A stretch of 64,000 bases of DNA. It comes from Nisaea acidiphila (GTDB lineage: Bacteria; Pseudomonadota; Alphaproteobacteria; Thalassobaculales; Thalassobaculaceae). The stretch is taken from assembly GCF_024662015.1 (NCBI RefSeq), contig NZ_CP102480.1, positions 1,460,501 to 1,524,500 of the forward strand, written 5' to 3'. The translations under genes and the position numbers were made by a program. Shown in pieces: positions 11,013-19,707 of this stretch (positions are counted from its first letter, which is position 1; the number at the start of each line of letters is the position of its first letter). Below the pieces are notes generated by a model. It saw only the letters and a list, made by a program, of their open reading frames with translations, was not told where the DNA came from and did no database searches.

Positions 11013-11071
11013 GCCGGCACAGGAAGCCGTACCAGCCGATGAGTCCTGCCGGTACGGGAAGCCATACCGGC
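11013..11071 (-). promoter_or_regulatory. Tandem hairpin leader before the queuosine transporter
   Basis: Read on the minus strand, two 24-base hairpins lie in tandem 11 bases apart. The first has arms GCCGGUAUGG and CCGUACCGGC, the second GCUGGUACGG and CUGUGCCGGC, both with loop CUUC. Every difference between the two stems keeps pairing only through G-U wobbles on the minus-strand RNA; on the plus strand the same sites would be A-C mismatches. This argues for a functional RNA in the transporter mRNA leader, ending just upstream of its ribosome site. It does not match the preQ1 riboswitch classes I know. A REP-like palindrome is the main alternative. Confidence 0.5.
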
Positions 11072-11086
11072 CAAACAGTGCGGCGG

Positions 11087-11115
11087 TTCATAGGGCCTCG
11101 ACGACTTTTTGTCGA
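11087..11115 (-). promoter_or_regulatory. Candidate sigma-70 promoter of the queuosine operon
   Basis: On the minus strand TCGACA (11110-11115) and TATGAA (11087-11092) are separated by 17 bases. Start of transcription would fall near 11080, so the mRNA would begin just ahead of the tandem hairpins and carry a leader of about 90 bases. Matches are 5/6 and 4/6 to the consensus; not tested. Confidence 0.4.
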
Positions 11116-11293
11116 TGCAAAAGGCGCATCCGGAAATCTGATATGCATCAATACCTGTACCGGTCACTGCGCTCGGCTTCTCGGAAAGGCAGAAATCGGA
11201 TATATTTCAATCCCATCCACCGGATTCGCTGCATACGTGCACTTTGACCCTTCTTAGCGGCATGTTTTCATCGGAGAGAGGCAGAAGGCCCTG

Positions 11294-14200
11294 ATGATCT
11301 CCCTTGCTAGATCTCTGACAGCTTTGGCAGTCATCGCGGCGGCCCTGTGTTTGCTTTCCCCCGTCGATGGCAATGCCCAAGGCACGGGGGCAGCAATCGA
11401 TATCGGCCTCACCGCCGAAGAACGGGCCTGGATAGCCAGCAATCCCGAAGTTTCCGTCGCTTACGATCCGTTCTACGCGCCTTACAGCTTCATCGGCACG
11501 AAAGGAGCCATAACCGGTTTGGCGCCTGAACTGTTCACGCGGATTGCCGAACTGACGGGCCTGAAATTCTCTGCCGCGCCCGTGCGTGACTGGCAGGACA
11601 TCCTGGACAAGGCGCGAGCCCGCAAAATCGACGTGGTCGCGACCATTGTCGAAACGGAGGAGCGCGGGAAGTTCCTGAGCTTCACAACCGCCTTCCTGCC
11701 GACGCCGTTGGTGATCATGGCGCGCACCGGCGACTACGGCATCCTCGGTCCTGATACGCTCTCCGGGAAAACGGTTGCCCTGGTTCGCGGCTATTCTTCG
11801 ACGGACAGGGTTCTTTACGATCATCCGGACATAATCACCCGCTATGTCGATTCTCCGCTCGAAGCTCTGCAAGACGTCTCCGTCGGCCGGGCGGATGCAT
11901 ATGTTGGCGTCGTTGGGGTCAACGCCTACCTGGCGCGCCATCACGGCCTCGCCAATCTTCGTATCGCATCGGAATACGAGCTGGAGAGCAGCATACAGGG
12001 ATTCGGCGTACGGCCGGACCGGCCCCTGTTGCGGAGCATTCTGCAGAAAGCGATCGAGTCCTTCGGGGATATCGAGCAGACCGAAGCGTATCGCAGATGG
12101 GTGCCGCTCCTTCAGACCGTGGTCGAGGAGACCAGCAGCACCCCCTTCGAACTGACCCAGGGCGAAGAACAATGGCTTCGCGACCACGGCCCGATCCGCA
12201 TCGGCACGAATGTCAATTGGGCCCCGATGGACTATACCGATGCGAACGGAACCCCGGAGGGCATCGGCGCGGGGTTCATCCGCGCCGTCGACCGGCGGCT
12301 TGGCGGCGTTATCGAAATCGTCCCTGGTCCATGGCCGGAGATCTACGCCGCCGCCGAAGCCGGTGAACTCGACGGGGTGGCCGGAATCTCGCCGACGGCG
12401 GAACGTGAGCGGATCTTCCGTTTCACCGAACCTTATATCCGGATCCCGCATGTCATTTTTGCGCCGGTCGACATGCAGCGGCTGCCGTCGCTGGATGCCC
12501 TTTGGGACAAGCGGGTCGCGATCGAAGAAGGCTTCTTCCTCGGCAAATTAATTGAACGCCGGTTCCCGAAAGCCGAGATTCTTCGCTACGGCAGCACGAA
12601 CGAGGCCCTGACAGCAGTCTCGAAAGGCGAAGCGGATGCCTATGTCGGCAACCGCGCAGTCGCGAATTACGCGATCCATGCGCTGCTCATCGGAAATCTG
12701 AAAGAACATGGAACGATCTCGGAGACCTCGTCGGTCAATGCCTTCGGTTTCCCCAGGCAAAACGAAAAGCTCCGCGACATTTTCCAGAAGGCGCTCGACA
12801 GCATCACCGTCAGGGAAAGGAGATCTATCTCCGGCGCATGGGTCGCACCGGAGCGGGAGCAGGTTCCTTTCACCCTGACTCCAGCCGAGCGTGAGTGGCT
12901 TCTAAGGCACCCGACCATCCGCGTCGCGGGAGACCGGGAATATGCGCCGATAGAATTTATTGGCGAGGACGGCACCTACCAGGGCCTTGCGCCTGACTAT
13001 CTGCGAAAACTGTCCGAACTGCTCGACGTCAATTTCGTCTACGACACAAAGTCGGACTGGGACGAAGCCTTGCGCAAGCTGGAAAATCGCGAACTCGACA
13101 TCGCGTCGGCGGCCGCCGCGACCGATAGCCGCCGGCGCTACGCCGATTTCACCGCGCCCTATCTCCGGCTTCCTGTGATGATCTTCGGCCGGCGCGGGGG
13201 CTTCTTCGCCGCCGATCTCGGCGATCTCGAAAACCGGACGGTTGCCGTGGTCCGGGGCTACGCGGCGACGGAATATCTACTGGAACAGCATCCGGAGATA
13301 TCTTTTGTCCCGGTTTCGACAGTCGCGGCAGGCGCGGAACTTCTGCTTTCCGGTCATGTCGACGCGTATGTCGGAAGCATCCTCACGACCAGCCATGCCA
13401 TCCGAGAGGACGGCATGAACGCCCTCATGGTCACCGGCAAGACGCCCTTCTCGGTGAATCTCTCCATTGCGGTGCGCAAGGACTGGCCGATCTTCACGAA
13501 CATCCTGCGCCGCGCGATCAACCATCTTTCGTCGGCGGAGCGGACAGCGATCGTCAACAAATGGATCGGCCTCCGGATCAAGGAACCGCTCGACTTCCGG
13601 CTCATGCTGCAAATCAGCCTCGCCGCCTTCATCGTCCTCGCGCTCGCCGCTGCCGGGATCTGGACATTGTGGCGCCGGACACGCGCCCAGGCGGCCGAAC
13701 TCGTCCAGCGCAACGAGGCGCTTGCGGAGGAATCGCGCTCGCGGCTTGCCGCCCAACATATCGCCGAGCGCACCAATCTCGAGAAAGACCATCTGCTGGC
13801 GAACGTGTCTCACGAGCTCCGCACCCCGCTGAATGCCATCGTCGGCTACACGGAGCTGCTCTTCGCCAAGTTTGCGAAAGAGCCGACCGGCGGAAAGATC
13901 TCGGAATATTTGAGCGCGCTCAAGATGGCTGGCGGACAGCTGCAGACCATCGTCCAGGATCTGCTGGAAATGACGGTCAAGCCCGGAGATGTCGAGCTGC
14001 GGGAAGAATCGGTTCCGCTGGACAAACTGTTTTCCAACGTCAAGAGCCTTCTCGACGTCGCGGATGGGCCGGACAGCCCCATTGTCTCCTGGCCCGATCC
14101 GTTGCCATTCGTCGTTACAGGGGATATGCAACGCCTTTCCCAGGTCCTGCTGAACCTGCTCGGTAACGCCCTCAAGTTCTCGCCGCCAGGCAGCGAAATT

Positions 14201-14482
14201 ACCGTATCAACCCAACTGCAAAGCGACGGAGATCTCGAGATCCGTGTGAAGGACCGGGGCATCGGAATCGCTCCGGAGCTGCTCGACGAGGTCATGGCAC
14301 CGTTCGTCAGAGGCGAAGACCCGTTCGTGCGTGCCTCTCAAGGTTCCGGGCTCGGACTTTCGATCAGCAAGTCCTTTATCGAGGCCCATGGCGGTGCGCT
14401 CGGTCTGGAAAGCATGAAGGGGCGGGGCACCACAGCCGTGATCCGTCTGCCGAAGAGCCGGGTCGCACGTATTGCCGCCTGA
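11294..14482 (+). CDS. Sensor histidine kinase with three periplasmic solute-binding domains
   Basis: A 1062-residue membrane kinase. A signal peptide (1-29) is followed by three type-3 solute-binding (SBP_bac_3-like) modules at about 45-275, 295-520 and 535-760, each starting with the same LT..E..W...P pattern. A transmembrane helix lies near 770-793, then HisKA with phospho-acceptor His840 (NVSHELRTPLN) and an HATPase domain with DRGIGIAPEL and GSGLGLSISK. The layout recalls BvgS/EvgS sensors, but with three rather than two sensor modules and no receiver or HPt domain. No response regulator gene is adjacent, so its partner is elsewhere. It probably senses amino acids or related small ligands. 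Confidence 0.9.
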   Translation: MISLARSLTALAVIAAALCLLSPVDGNAQGTGAAIDIGLTAEERAWIASNPEVSVAYDPFYAPYSFIGTKGAITGLAPELFTRIAELTGLKFSAAPVRDWQDILDKARARKIDVVATIVETEERGKFLSFTTAFLPTPLVIMARTGDYGILGPDTLSGKTVALVRGYSSTDRVLYDHPDIITRYVDSPLEALQDVSVGRADAYVGVVGVNAYLARHHGLANLRIASEYELESSIQGFGVRPDRPLLRSILQKAIESFGDIEQTEAYRRWVPLLQTVVEETSSTPFELTQGEEQWLRDHGPIRIGTNVNWAPMDYTDANGTPEGIGAGFIRAVDRRLGGVIEIVPGPWPEIYAAAEAGELDGVAGISPTAERERIFRFTEPYIRIPHVIFAPVDMQRLPSLDALWDKRVAIEEGFFLGKLIERRFPKAEILRYGSTNEALTAVSKGEADAYVGNRAVANYAIHALLIGNLKEHGTISETSSVNAFGFPRQNEKLRDIFQKALDSITVRERRSISGAWVAPEREQVPFTLTPAEREWLLRHPTIRVAGDREYAPIEFIGEDGTYQGLAPDYLRKLSELLDVNFVYDTKSDWDEALRKLENRELDIASAAAATDSRRRYADFTAPYLRLPVMIFGRRGGFFAADLGDLENRTVAVVRGYAATEYLLEQHPEISFVPVSTVAAGAELLLSGHVDAYVGSILTTSHAIREDGMNALMVTGKTPFSVNLSIAVRKDWPIFTNILRRAINHLSSAERTAIVNKWIGLRIKEPLDFRLMLQISLAAFIVLALAAAGIWTLWRRTRAQAAELVQRNEALAEESRSRLAAQHIAERTNLEKDHLLANVSHELRTPLNAIVGYTELLFAKFAKEPTGGKISEYLSALKMAGGQLQTIVQDLLEMTVKPGDVELREESVPLDKLFSNVKSLLDVADGPDSPIVSWPDPLPFVVTGDMQRLSQVLLNLLGNALKFSPPGSEITVSTQLQSDGDLEIRVKDRGIGIAPELLDEVMAPFVRGEDPFVRASQGSGLGLSISKSFIEAHGGALGLESMKGRGTTAVIRLPKSRVARIAA

Positions 14483-14682
14483 CCGTGACGCCGGAAGAAT
14501 AGTTCTTCAGTATCCGGGAAAAACGGTTCAATCTTTGGCATTCACGGCAAATTCGGCACGAAAAATTTTATCACTCTTATTTTTGTTTCCTTGAGGGCAT
14601 TAATTTGCTGCCTATTTCCATAATTAACATCTCCACTGGAACCATTATCTTCTTCGCATTCCCTGGTTCATGGAGAAAAGAA

Positions 14683-14877
14683 ATGGCCCAGACAACGATA
14701 CGCACCCCGAGCAGTTCCGAAATCGTCGCCGGTATCGCCGCCGGAAAGCGCGAGCGATCCGCTGCCCTCTGGGCGGTTTTCTCGGGGTTTGTCGCCCTCG
14801 TGCGCCAACACTTCGTCTGGCGCGAGAACATGCAGCGAATGGCGCTGAGCAACCGCTGCCCCGATTGCAGCTGCTGA
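14683..14877 (+). CDS. Small protein of unknown function (64 aa)
   Basis: A 64-residue frame starting at ATG 14683 with a clear ribosome site (GGAGAAAAG). It has a hydrophobic centre (ALWAVFSGFVALVRQHF) and ends in the cysteine-rich tail CPDCSC. The upstream 120 bases are AT-rich and probably hold the promoter. I do not recognise the family; it has the size and amphipathic look of the small DUF1127-like proteins of alphaproteobacteria but lacks their conserved C-terminal motif. The gene call itself rests on the ribosome site and the sensible composition. Confidence 0.5.
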   Translation: MAQTTIRTPSSSEIVAGIAAGKRERSAALWAVFSGFVALVRQHFVWRENMQRMALSNRCPDCSC

Positions 14878-15074
14878 ATACGGACAATACGGACAGTCCA
14901 GACACTTCATTCCGGGACGAGATGCTTTAAACCTGAACCATTCCGAAATCGCATGCCATCTTTGCTGCGATGCAATATGGCGATATGGATCGGGATCTCG
15001 TATATTCGGACCGTGGGAAACGCAGAAGCCAAGCAGCAAGATTATCGGGCGCGCCTAGAGACAGGAGCACTGTA

Positions 15075-15287
15075 ATGACTGCGAAGAGCCCTATGATTCA
15101 ACGCCAATCCATCGATTTCGGTGAAGTCGACCGTTACATCGCCGCTGGCCGCGCGGAGCGGTCCAAAGCGGTTCACGAAGCCCTCCGGACGCTCGGACGC
15201 GGCATCGCGACGCTGTTCGACCTTCATGCGGCAATGCAAAAAAAGGTCAGCTTCGAGCCCACCGTCAAAGTGGCCCCGAAGCACTGA
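15075..15287 (+). CDS. Small basic protein of unknown function (70 aa)
   Basis: A 70-residue frame from ATG 15075 with AGGAG seven bases upstream. The segment IDFGEVDRYIAAGRAERSKAV followed by a helical RTLGRGIATLF stretch resembles small alphaproteobacterial proteins of the RSP_7527 type, but this is tentative. It contains no signal peptide. It lies 200 bases downstream of another small gene (14683) and convergent to the CoA ligase. The recurrence of small helical proteins here may reflect a stress or RNA-binding role; that is inference. Confidence 0.55.
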   Translation: MTAKSPMIQRQSIDFGEVDRYIAAGRAERSKAVHEALRTLGRGIATLFDLHAAMQKKVSFEPTVKVAPKH

Positions 15288-15317
15288 TCCAAGAGACCGG
15301 TTCGGGGAACCGCCCCT

Positions 15318-16856
15318 TCAGGCGGTTTCCCGGAGCTTGAAGCGCTGGATCTTGCCCGTTGCCGTCTTCGGCAATGTGTCGGCGTAGATGATCCAGCGCG
15401 GGTATTTGTAGGTCGCCAGATCGTTCTTCACGAACGCGGTCAGGTTTTCCGTCAGTGCATCGCTGGCTTCGACCCCCTCGCTCAACACGACGAACGCCTT
15501 CGGCTTGATTAGCCCGTCATGATCCGGATGGCCGACCACTGCGGCCTCAAGCACGGCCTCGTGCTTCAGAAGTGCGCCCTCGACCTCGAAGGGCGAAACA
15601 TAGATCCCCCCAACCTTCATCATGTCGTCGTTGCGCCCGCAATAGGTATAGACGCCATTTTCGTCCGCCACGTACTTGTCGCCGGTCCGCGTCCAGGGGC
15701 CGCGGAAAGTATCCAGACTCTTCGCCCGCTGGTTCCAGTACATCACGGCCGCAGTCGGGCCGGACACCTCCAGCACGCCCATTTCTCCGGGCTTGCAGAC
15801 GTTTCCCTCGTCGTCGACCAGCCGCAGCTCGTAGCCGGGCACCGCCTTGCCTGTGGCACCGGGCACGACCTCGCCCTGCCGGTTGGAGAGGAAGATATGC
15901 AGCATCTCGGTGGTGCCGATGCCGTCCAGGATCTCGGTCCCGACGCGCTTGCGCCAACGGTTCAGCAATTCCTCCGGCAACGCCTCGCCCGCGGAAACGC
16001 AGAGCCGCAGCGCGTGATCGCCCTGTTCCGGCAAATCCTTGGAGGCGAGCAGCATGCCGTAGAGCGTCGGCACGCCAAAGAAGACCGTCGGTTTGTTCTC
16101 CCGGATGATCCGGGACACCGAGGCGGGATCCGGCGGCCCTTCCAGCAGGATCGCCGTCGCGCCGACCGCAAAGGGAAAGGTCAGCCCGTTGCCGAGCCCA
16201 TAGGCGAAGAACAGCTTCGCCGCCGAGTAAACCGTATCCGCTTCGGAGATACCCAGCGTCTGAACAGCATAGAGCTCGGCGGTCAGCATCAGGTGCGAAT
16301 GCAGATGCACGGCGCCTTTCGGCATTCCCGTCGTGCCGGAGGTATAGAGCCAGAAGCACATATCGTCCGGCGTGGTCTCCGCCGGCGCGGTATCGTCGCC
16401 GGGGGTCTCGAGAAAGGCCGCGAAAGAGCCCTCACCCTCGCCGCCCGACACGATCACATGGCGCGGCACCTCCGCCTCGCCGAGGACCAAATCTTTCAGA
16501 TTAGCCGAGACGAACAGCGCTTCGGCCCGGGAATCCGCAAGGATATAGGCATAATCCCGTGCCGCGAGCCGCGTATTCACCGGCACGGGGATCGCCCCGG
16601 CCCGAATCGCTCCGAGAAACGCGGTCGGAAAGTCGACGCTGTCATGCAGGGCAAGGACGACGCGCTGCTCAGGCAGCACGCCCGCCGCCCGGATCGCATT
16701 GGCGAACCGTTCGACCCTTTCCGCAATGTCGCTGTAGGTGTAGCTGCCACCGCCATCGATGACCGCGATCTTGTCCCCGCGTCCGGCCTTCAGATTGCGG
16801 CCGATAAGGTCCTCTGCCGCGTTGTAAAAACGCGCCGCCCCGGCGTCCTGCGCCAT
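15318..16856 (-). CDS. Benzoate-CoA ligase family protein
   Basis: A 512-residue acyl-adenylate-forming enzyme. The AMP-binding motif YTSGTTGMPKGAVH and the C-terminal hinge and catalytic Lys region (KTATGKIQRFKLRE) are intact. The overall sequence, including FYNAAEDLIGRN near the start and WTRTGDKY, is of the benzoate-CoA ligase type that activates aromatic acids with ATP and CoA. A strong ribosome site GGGAGGAAT precedes the start. The nearby BoxR-like regulator supports an aromatic-acid role, but no box pathway oxygenase genes are in the window, so the exact substrate is open (benzoate, hydroxybenzoate or a cyclic acid). Confidence 0.88.
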   Translation of the reverse strand: MAQDAGAARFYNAAEDLIGRNLKAGRGDKIAVIDGGGSYTYSDIAERVERFANAIRAAGVLPEQRVVLALHDSVDFPTAFLGAIRAGAIPVPVNTRLAARDYAYILADSRAEALFVSANLKDLVLGEAEVPRHVIVSGGEGEGSFAAFLETPGDDTAPAETTPDDMCFWLYTSGTTGMPKGAVHLHSHLMLTAELYAVQTLGISEADTVYSAAKLFFAYGLGNGLTFPFAVGATAILLEGPPDPASVSRIIRENKPTVFFGVPTLYGMLLASKDLPEQGDHALRLCVSAGEALPEELLNRWRKRVGTEILDGIGTTEMLHIFLSNRQGEVVPGATGKAVPGYELRLVDDEGNVCKPGEMGVLEVSGPTAAVMYWNQRAKSLDTFRGPWTRTGDKYVADENGVYTYCGRNDDMMKVGGIYVSPFEVEGALLKHEAVLEAAVVGHPDHDGLIKPKAFVVLSEGVEASDALTENLTAFVKNDLATYKYPRWIIYADTLPKTATGKIQRFKLRETA

Positions 16857-16956
16857 ATATTCCTCCCGAATTGGCCAGATACGGCCATGTTAGAAAGGGC
16901 GCCGTTCGATCGGCGCTCCGACTTTTTATGAAAGATCTGCGCGAGACCCGAAGGGA

Positions 16957-17421
16957 TCAGGCCGCCGCCCGCGACTCCGTCGCGGCGATCCAGCCACCGA
17001 TCCACTCGATCGCCTCGTCCTCGGCAAGAGCGCCGGAATTCGCATCGTGGATATGCCGCTCGACCATCCGTTCTGCGCCGCATTCCGAGAGAATGGCGTC
17101 GAACTTCTGCCCGGCGAAATTGAAGGTATCCTCGTAAGTCGTGTCGCCGAGGCCGAAGACGGCGAAGCTGACCCGCGACAGGTCGGGCTTGTCGGACACC
17201 AGGGCCTCGTAGAACTCCGTACCGTTGTCGGGGATCTCGCCATAACCGTAGGTCGCGGTGCAAATGATGAACTGTCCGCCCTCGTCGAACACTTCCGGAC
17301 CGAAATCGCCCATCAGCATCGCTTCCGCCTCGAAGCCCCGCTCCTCCAGGACATCGACCATTTCCTGGGCGCAGAGATCCGCCGTACCGCCTTGCGTGGC
17401 AACGAGAATTTTCACCGTCAT
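16957..17421 (-). CDS. Flavodoxin-domain protein (MioC-like)
   Basis: A 154-residue single-domain flavodoxin. The FMN phosphate loop appears as ATQGGTAD and the isoalloxazine loops as TATYGYGEIPDN and FGLGDTTYEDTFN. It is probably a soluble electron carrier. It is 100 bases upstream of the benzoate-CoA ligase on the same strand and divergent from the BoxR-like gene, so it may be co-regulated with the ligase. Its redox partner cannot be identified; an oxygenase or radical enzyme elsewhere is plausible. Confidence 0.85.
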   Translation of the reverse strand: MTVKILVATQGGTADLCAQEMVDVLEERGFEAEAMLMGDFGPEVFDEGGQFIICTATYGYGEIPDNGTEFYEALVSDKPDLSRVSFAVFGLGDTTYEDTFNFAGQKFDAILSECGAERMVERHIHDANSGALAEDEAIEWIGGWIAATESRAAA

Positions 17422-17462
17422 GCTTTTGCAGCTCCTCTTTGGCCGATCCGCGATACGAATAA

Positions 17463-17503
17463 GTGACCTAAATCAGACACGCACTATAATTCATGTTATG
17501 GTG
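17463..17503 (+). promoter_or_regulatory. Promoter and palindromic operator candidate in boxR-flavodoxin gap
   Basis: GTGACC (17463-17468), 16 bases, then TATAAT (17485-17490) form a plus-strand promoter for the regulator. An imperfect palindrome, CACTATAA-TTCATG-TTATGGTG with one mismatch, covers 17482-17503 and overlaps the -10. A repressor bound here could control both divergent genes. Binding by the adjacent BoxR-like protein is inferred. Confidence 0.45.
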
Positions 17504-17543
17504 AGGCGCAAAGAATGATAATTCAGGTGGGACCGGTTCGTTG

Positions 17544-18479
17544 ATGTCCGGCAGAACAGACGCGAAAGTCCGTGGCGCCCCCATGAGGCAGAGAACACAG
17601 AACGAGGCACCGCCCCGCCGCAGCACTCTCGGAATCGAGGATTACCTCGCCCGCCTCGGCGACCGCGTCCGTGCCGCGCGTGCGCGGCGCGGCATGTCGC
17701 GCAAGATACTGGCGCGCGACAGCGGCGTTTCCGAACGTTATCTCGCCCAACTCGAAAGCGGACGCGGGAACCCGTCCGTCGCGGTCCTGCATCAGATCGC
17801 CGACGCGATGGACATGTCCGTGATGGAGCTGGCCGACCCGCATGGCGGCACCGATCCGGCGCTTGCGGAAATCCTCTCCCTGCTCTCCCCGCTCGACGGG
17901 GGCGAGCTCGCGGAAGCCGCCCGGCTGCTGGAACAGCGCTTCGCCGGCAGCAGCACACGCGGCAACCGCATCGCCCTGATCGGCCTGCGCGGCGCCGGCA
18001 AGACCACGCTCGGCCGCGCTCTCGCGGAGAAGCTCGGCGTGCCTTTCATCGAGCTTAACCGGGTGATCGAGCAGGATTACGGCGCCAGCATCGGCGAACT
18101 GCTCTCGCTTTCCGGCCAGCCCGCCTTCCGGCGCTACGAGAACCGCTGCCTGAACCAGATCCTGACCGATTACGAGGAAGCGGTGATTTCCACCGGCGGC
18201 GGCATCGTCGCCAATCCCGAGACCTACACCATGCTGCTCCGCCGGGCGCACACGATCTGGCTGCAGGCGAGCCCGGAAGAGCACATGCAGCGGGTCGTCG
18301 AACAGGGCGACATGCGGCCGATGGAACAGAACCGCGAGGCCATGACCGACCTCCGCGCCATCCTGGAAGCCCGCGCCCCACTCTATGACCGCGCCGAAGC
18401 GAACGTCGACACGGCGGGCGAGACGCTGGAGACCAGCCTGACGAAACTGACGGAAACCGCACGCGGGCTGATCGGCTAG
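17544..18479 (+). CDS. boxR: BoxR/BzdR-type regulator: XRE domain fused to shikimate kinase-like domain
   Basis: A 311-residue fusion. An N-terminal XRE helix-turn-helix (about 35-95: RGMSRKILARDSGVSERYL) is joined to a shikimate-kinase-like domain (about 150-310) with P-loop GLRGAGKTT. In BzdR/BoxR proteins this second domain binds benzoyl-CoA and relieves repression of benzoate degradation genes. The usual shikimate-contact acidic pair is replaced (FIELNRVIEQ), as expected for an effector rather than an enzyme domain. Start taken at ATG 17544; TTG 17541 is adjacent. The gene is divergent from flavodoxin and the benzoate-CoA ligase. Its stop overlaps that of AmrS (shared CTAG). Confidence 0.88.
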   Translation: MSGRTDAKVRGAPMRQRTQNEAPPRRSTLGIEDYLARLGDRVRAARARRGMSRKILARDSGVSERYLAQLESGRGNPSVAVLHQIADAMDMSVMELADPHGGTDPALAEILSLLSPLDGGELAEAARLLEQRFAGSSTRGNRIALIGLRGAGKTTLGRALAEKLGVPFIELNRVIEQDYGASIGELLSLSGQPAFRRYENRCLNQILTDYEEAVISTGGGIVANPETYTMLLRRAHTIWLQASPEEHMQRVVEQGDMRPMEQNREAMTDLRAILEARAPLYDRAEANVDTAGETLETSLTKLTETARGLIG

Positions 18480-19621
18480 GCGAACGCCCCAATATCCACC
18501 GGCAGCCGCTTCTGCCCCCAGGTCCCCGGCTTTTCCTCGAACACACCCGCGAGCTTCGTGCCGCAATTGGTGCAGCAGCCCTTCGCATCCAGATTCCAGT
18601 CCGAGAGCACGTACCAGTCGCGGCCGATCACCCGTTCGCCGCAGCCGCTGCAATAGGTGCTCTGGCGGCCGAGATCGTGCACGTTGCCCGTATAGGCGTA
18701 GCGCACCCCGTTGCGGAGCGCGATGCGGCGGGCACGGGCCAGGGTGTCGAAAGGCGTGCGCTCCTTGTCCAGCATCCGGTAGTCGGGATGGAAGGCGGAG
18801 AAATGCATCGGCACGTCGGGGCCGAGCGTCTCGACCACCCAGCCGGTCATCTCGTCGAGCTCCCGCTCGCTGTCATTCTCGCCGGGGATGATCAGGTTGG
18901 TGATCTCGAACCAGATATCGGTCTCCTCGCGGAGATAGACCAGCGTGTCGAGCACCGGGCCGAGCTCGCTCTTGGTCACCTGTTTGTAGAAGTCTTCGGT
19001 GAAGGCCTTCAGGTCGACATTGGCCGCGTCCATGTGGCGGAAAAAGGCGGGACGCGCCTTTTCGGTGAGGTAGCCCGCCGTCACCGCCACGTTCTTCACC
19101 CCCGCCTCGCGGCAGGCGACGGCGACGTCGTCGGCGTACTCATGGAAGATGATCGGATCGTTATAGGTGAAGGCGACGGAGCGGCAGCCGAGCTTGGCGG
19201 CGGCGCGGGCGATGGTCTCCGGCTGGGCTTCCGCCTGCATCGCGTCCATCTCGCGGCTCTTCGAGATGTCGTGGTTCTGGCAGAAATTGCAGGCGAGATT
19301 GCAGCCAGCCGTGCCGAAGGAGAGCACCGGCGTGCCCGGCAGAAAATGGTTCAGCGGCTTCTTCTCGATCGGATCGACGCAGAAACCGGAGGAGCGGCCG
19401 TAGGTCGTCAGCACAATCCGGTCGTTCTGCCGCGCCCGCACGAAACAGAGCCCGCGCGCGCCCTCCTTCAGCTTGCAGTAGCGCGGGCAGAGCTCGCACT
19501 GCACCCGCCCGTCATCGAGCAGGCTCCAGTATTCGGTCTCGACAACCGGGCCTTTGCCTTTCAATGCGGGCGGCGCGGTCTCGCCGAGGCTCGGCGCCAC
19601 GTCCGTCACAGTCTCGTTCAC
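18476..19621 (-). CDS. amrS: AmmeMemoRadiSam system radical SAM enzyme
   Basis: A 381-residue radical SAM protein with the cluster motif CNLACNFCQN and an N-terminal CELCPRYC motif plus C-terminal CSGCG and CTNCG cysteine pairs, probably zinc or auxiliary cluster sites. This matches the radical SAM member of the AmmeMemoRadiSam trio, whose reaction is not settled in my knowledge. I chose the GTG at 19621 because GGGAGAGAG precedes it; the longer reading to 19732 has an arginine-rich non-family head. It is divergent from the permease and the protein B-A fusion at 20685, so all three pieces of the system are within 4 kb. Confidence 0.9.
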   Translation of the reverse strand: MNETVTDVAPSLGETAPPALKGKGPVVETEYWSLLDDGRVQCELCPRYCKLKEGARGLCFVRARQNDRIVLTTYGRSSGFCVDPIEKKPLNHFLPGTPVLSFGTAGCNLACNFCQNHDISKSREMDAMQAEAQPETIARAAAKLGCRSVAFTYNDPIIFHEYADDVAVACREAGVKNVAVTAGYLTEKARPAFFRHMDAANVDLKAFTEDFYKQVTKSELGPVLDTLVYLREETDIWFEITNLIIPGENDSERELDEMTGWVVETLGPDVPMHFSAFHPDYRMLDKERTPFDTLARARRIALRNGVRYAYTGNVHDLGRQSTYCSGCGERVIGRDWYVLSDWNLDAKGCCTNCGTKLAGVFEEKPGTWGQKRLPVDIGAFA

Positions 19622-19707
19622 CAGCTCTCTCTCCCGGCGGGTTCGCGCCCGCCTCTTTGGCCGACTATACTCCGATCCCGCCCGTTCTGAGAAATCCCGA
19701 GGCCGCC

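Noticed and set aside
11021-11063. CsrA/RsmA-type GGA loops in the tandem hairpins read on the plus strand
   Set aside because: Plus-strand stems contain A-C mismatches, and CsrA is not typical of this group; the minus-strand reading pairs better.
10990-11151. Longer N-terminus for the queuosine transporter
   Set aside because: The extra segment would translate the hairpin leader, while AAGGAG sits right before ATG 10989.
15287-15330. Terminator at the end of the CoA ligase
   Set aside because: A GC-rich inverted repeat is there, but no T-run follows on either strand.
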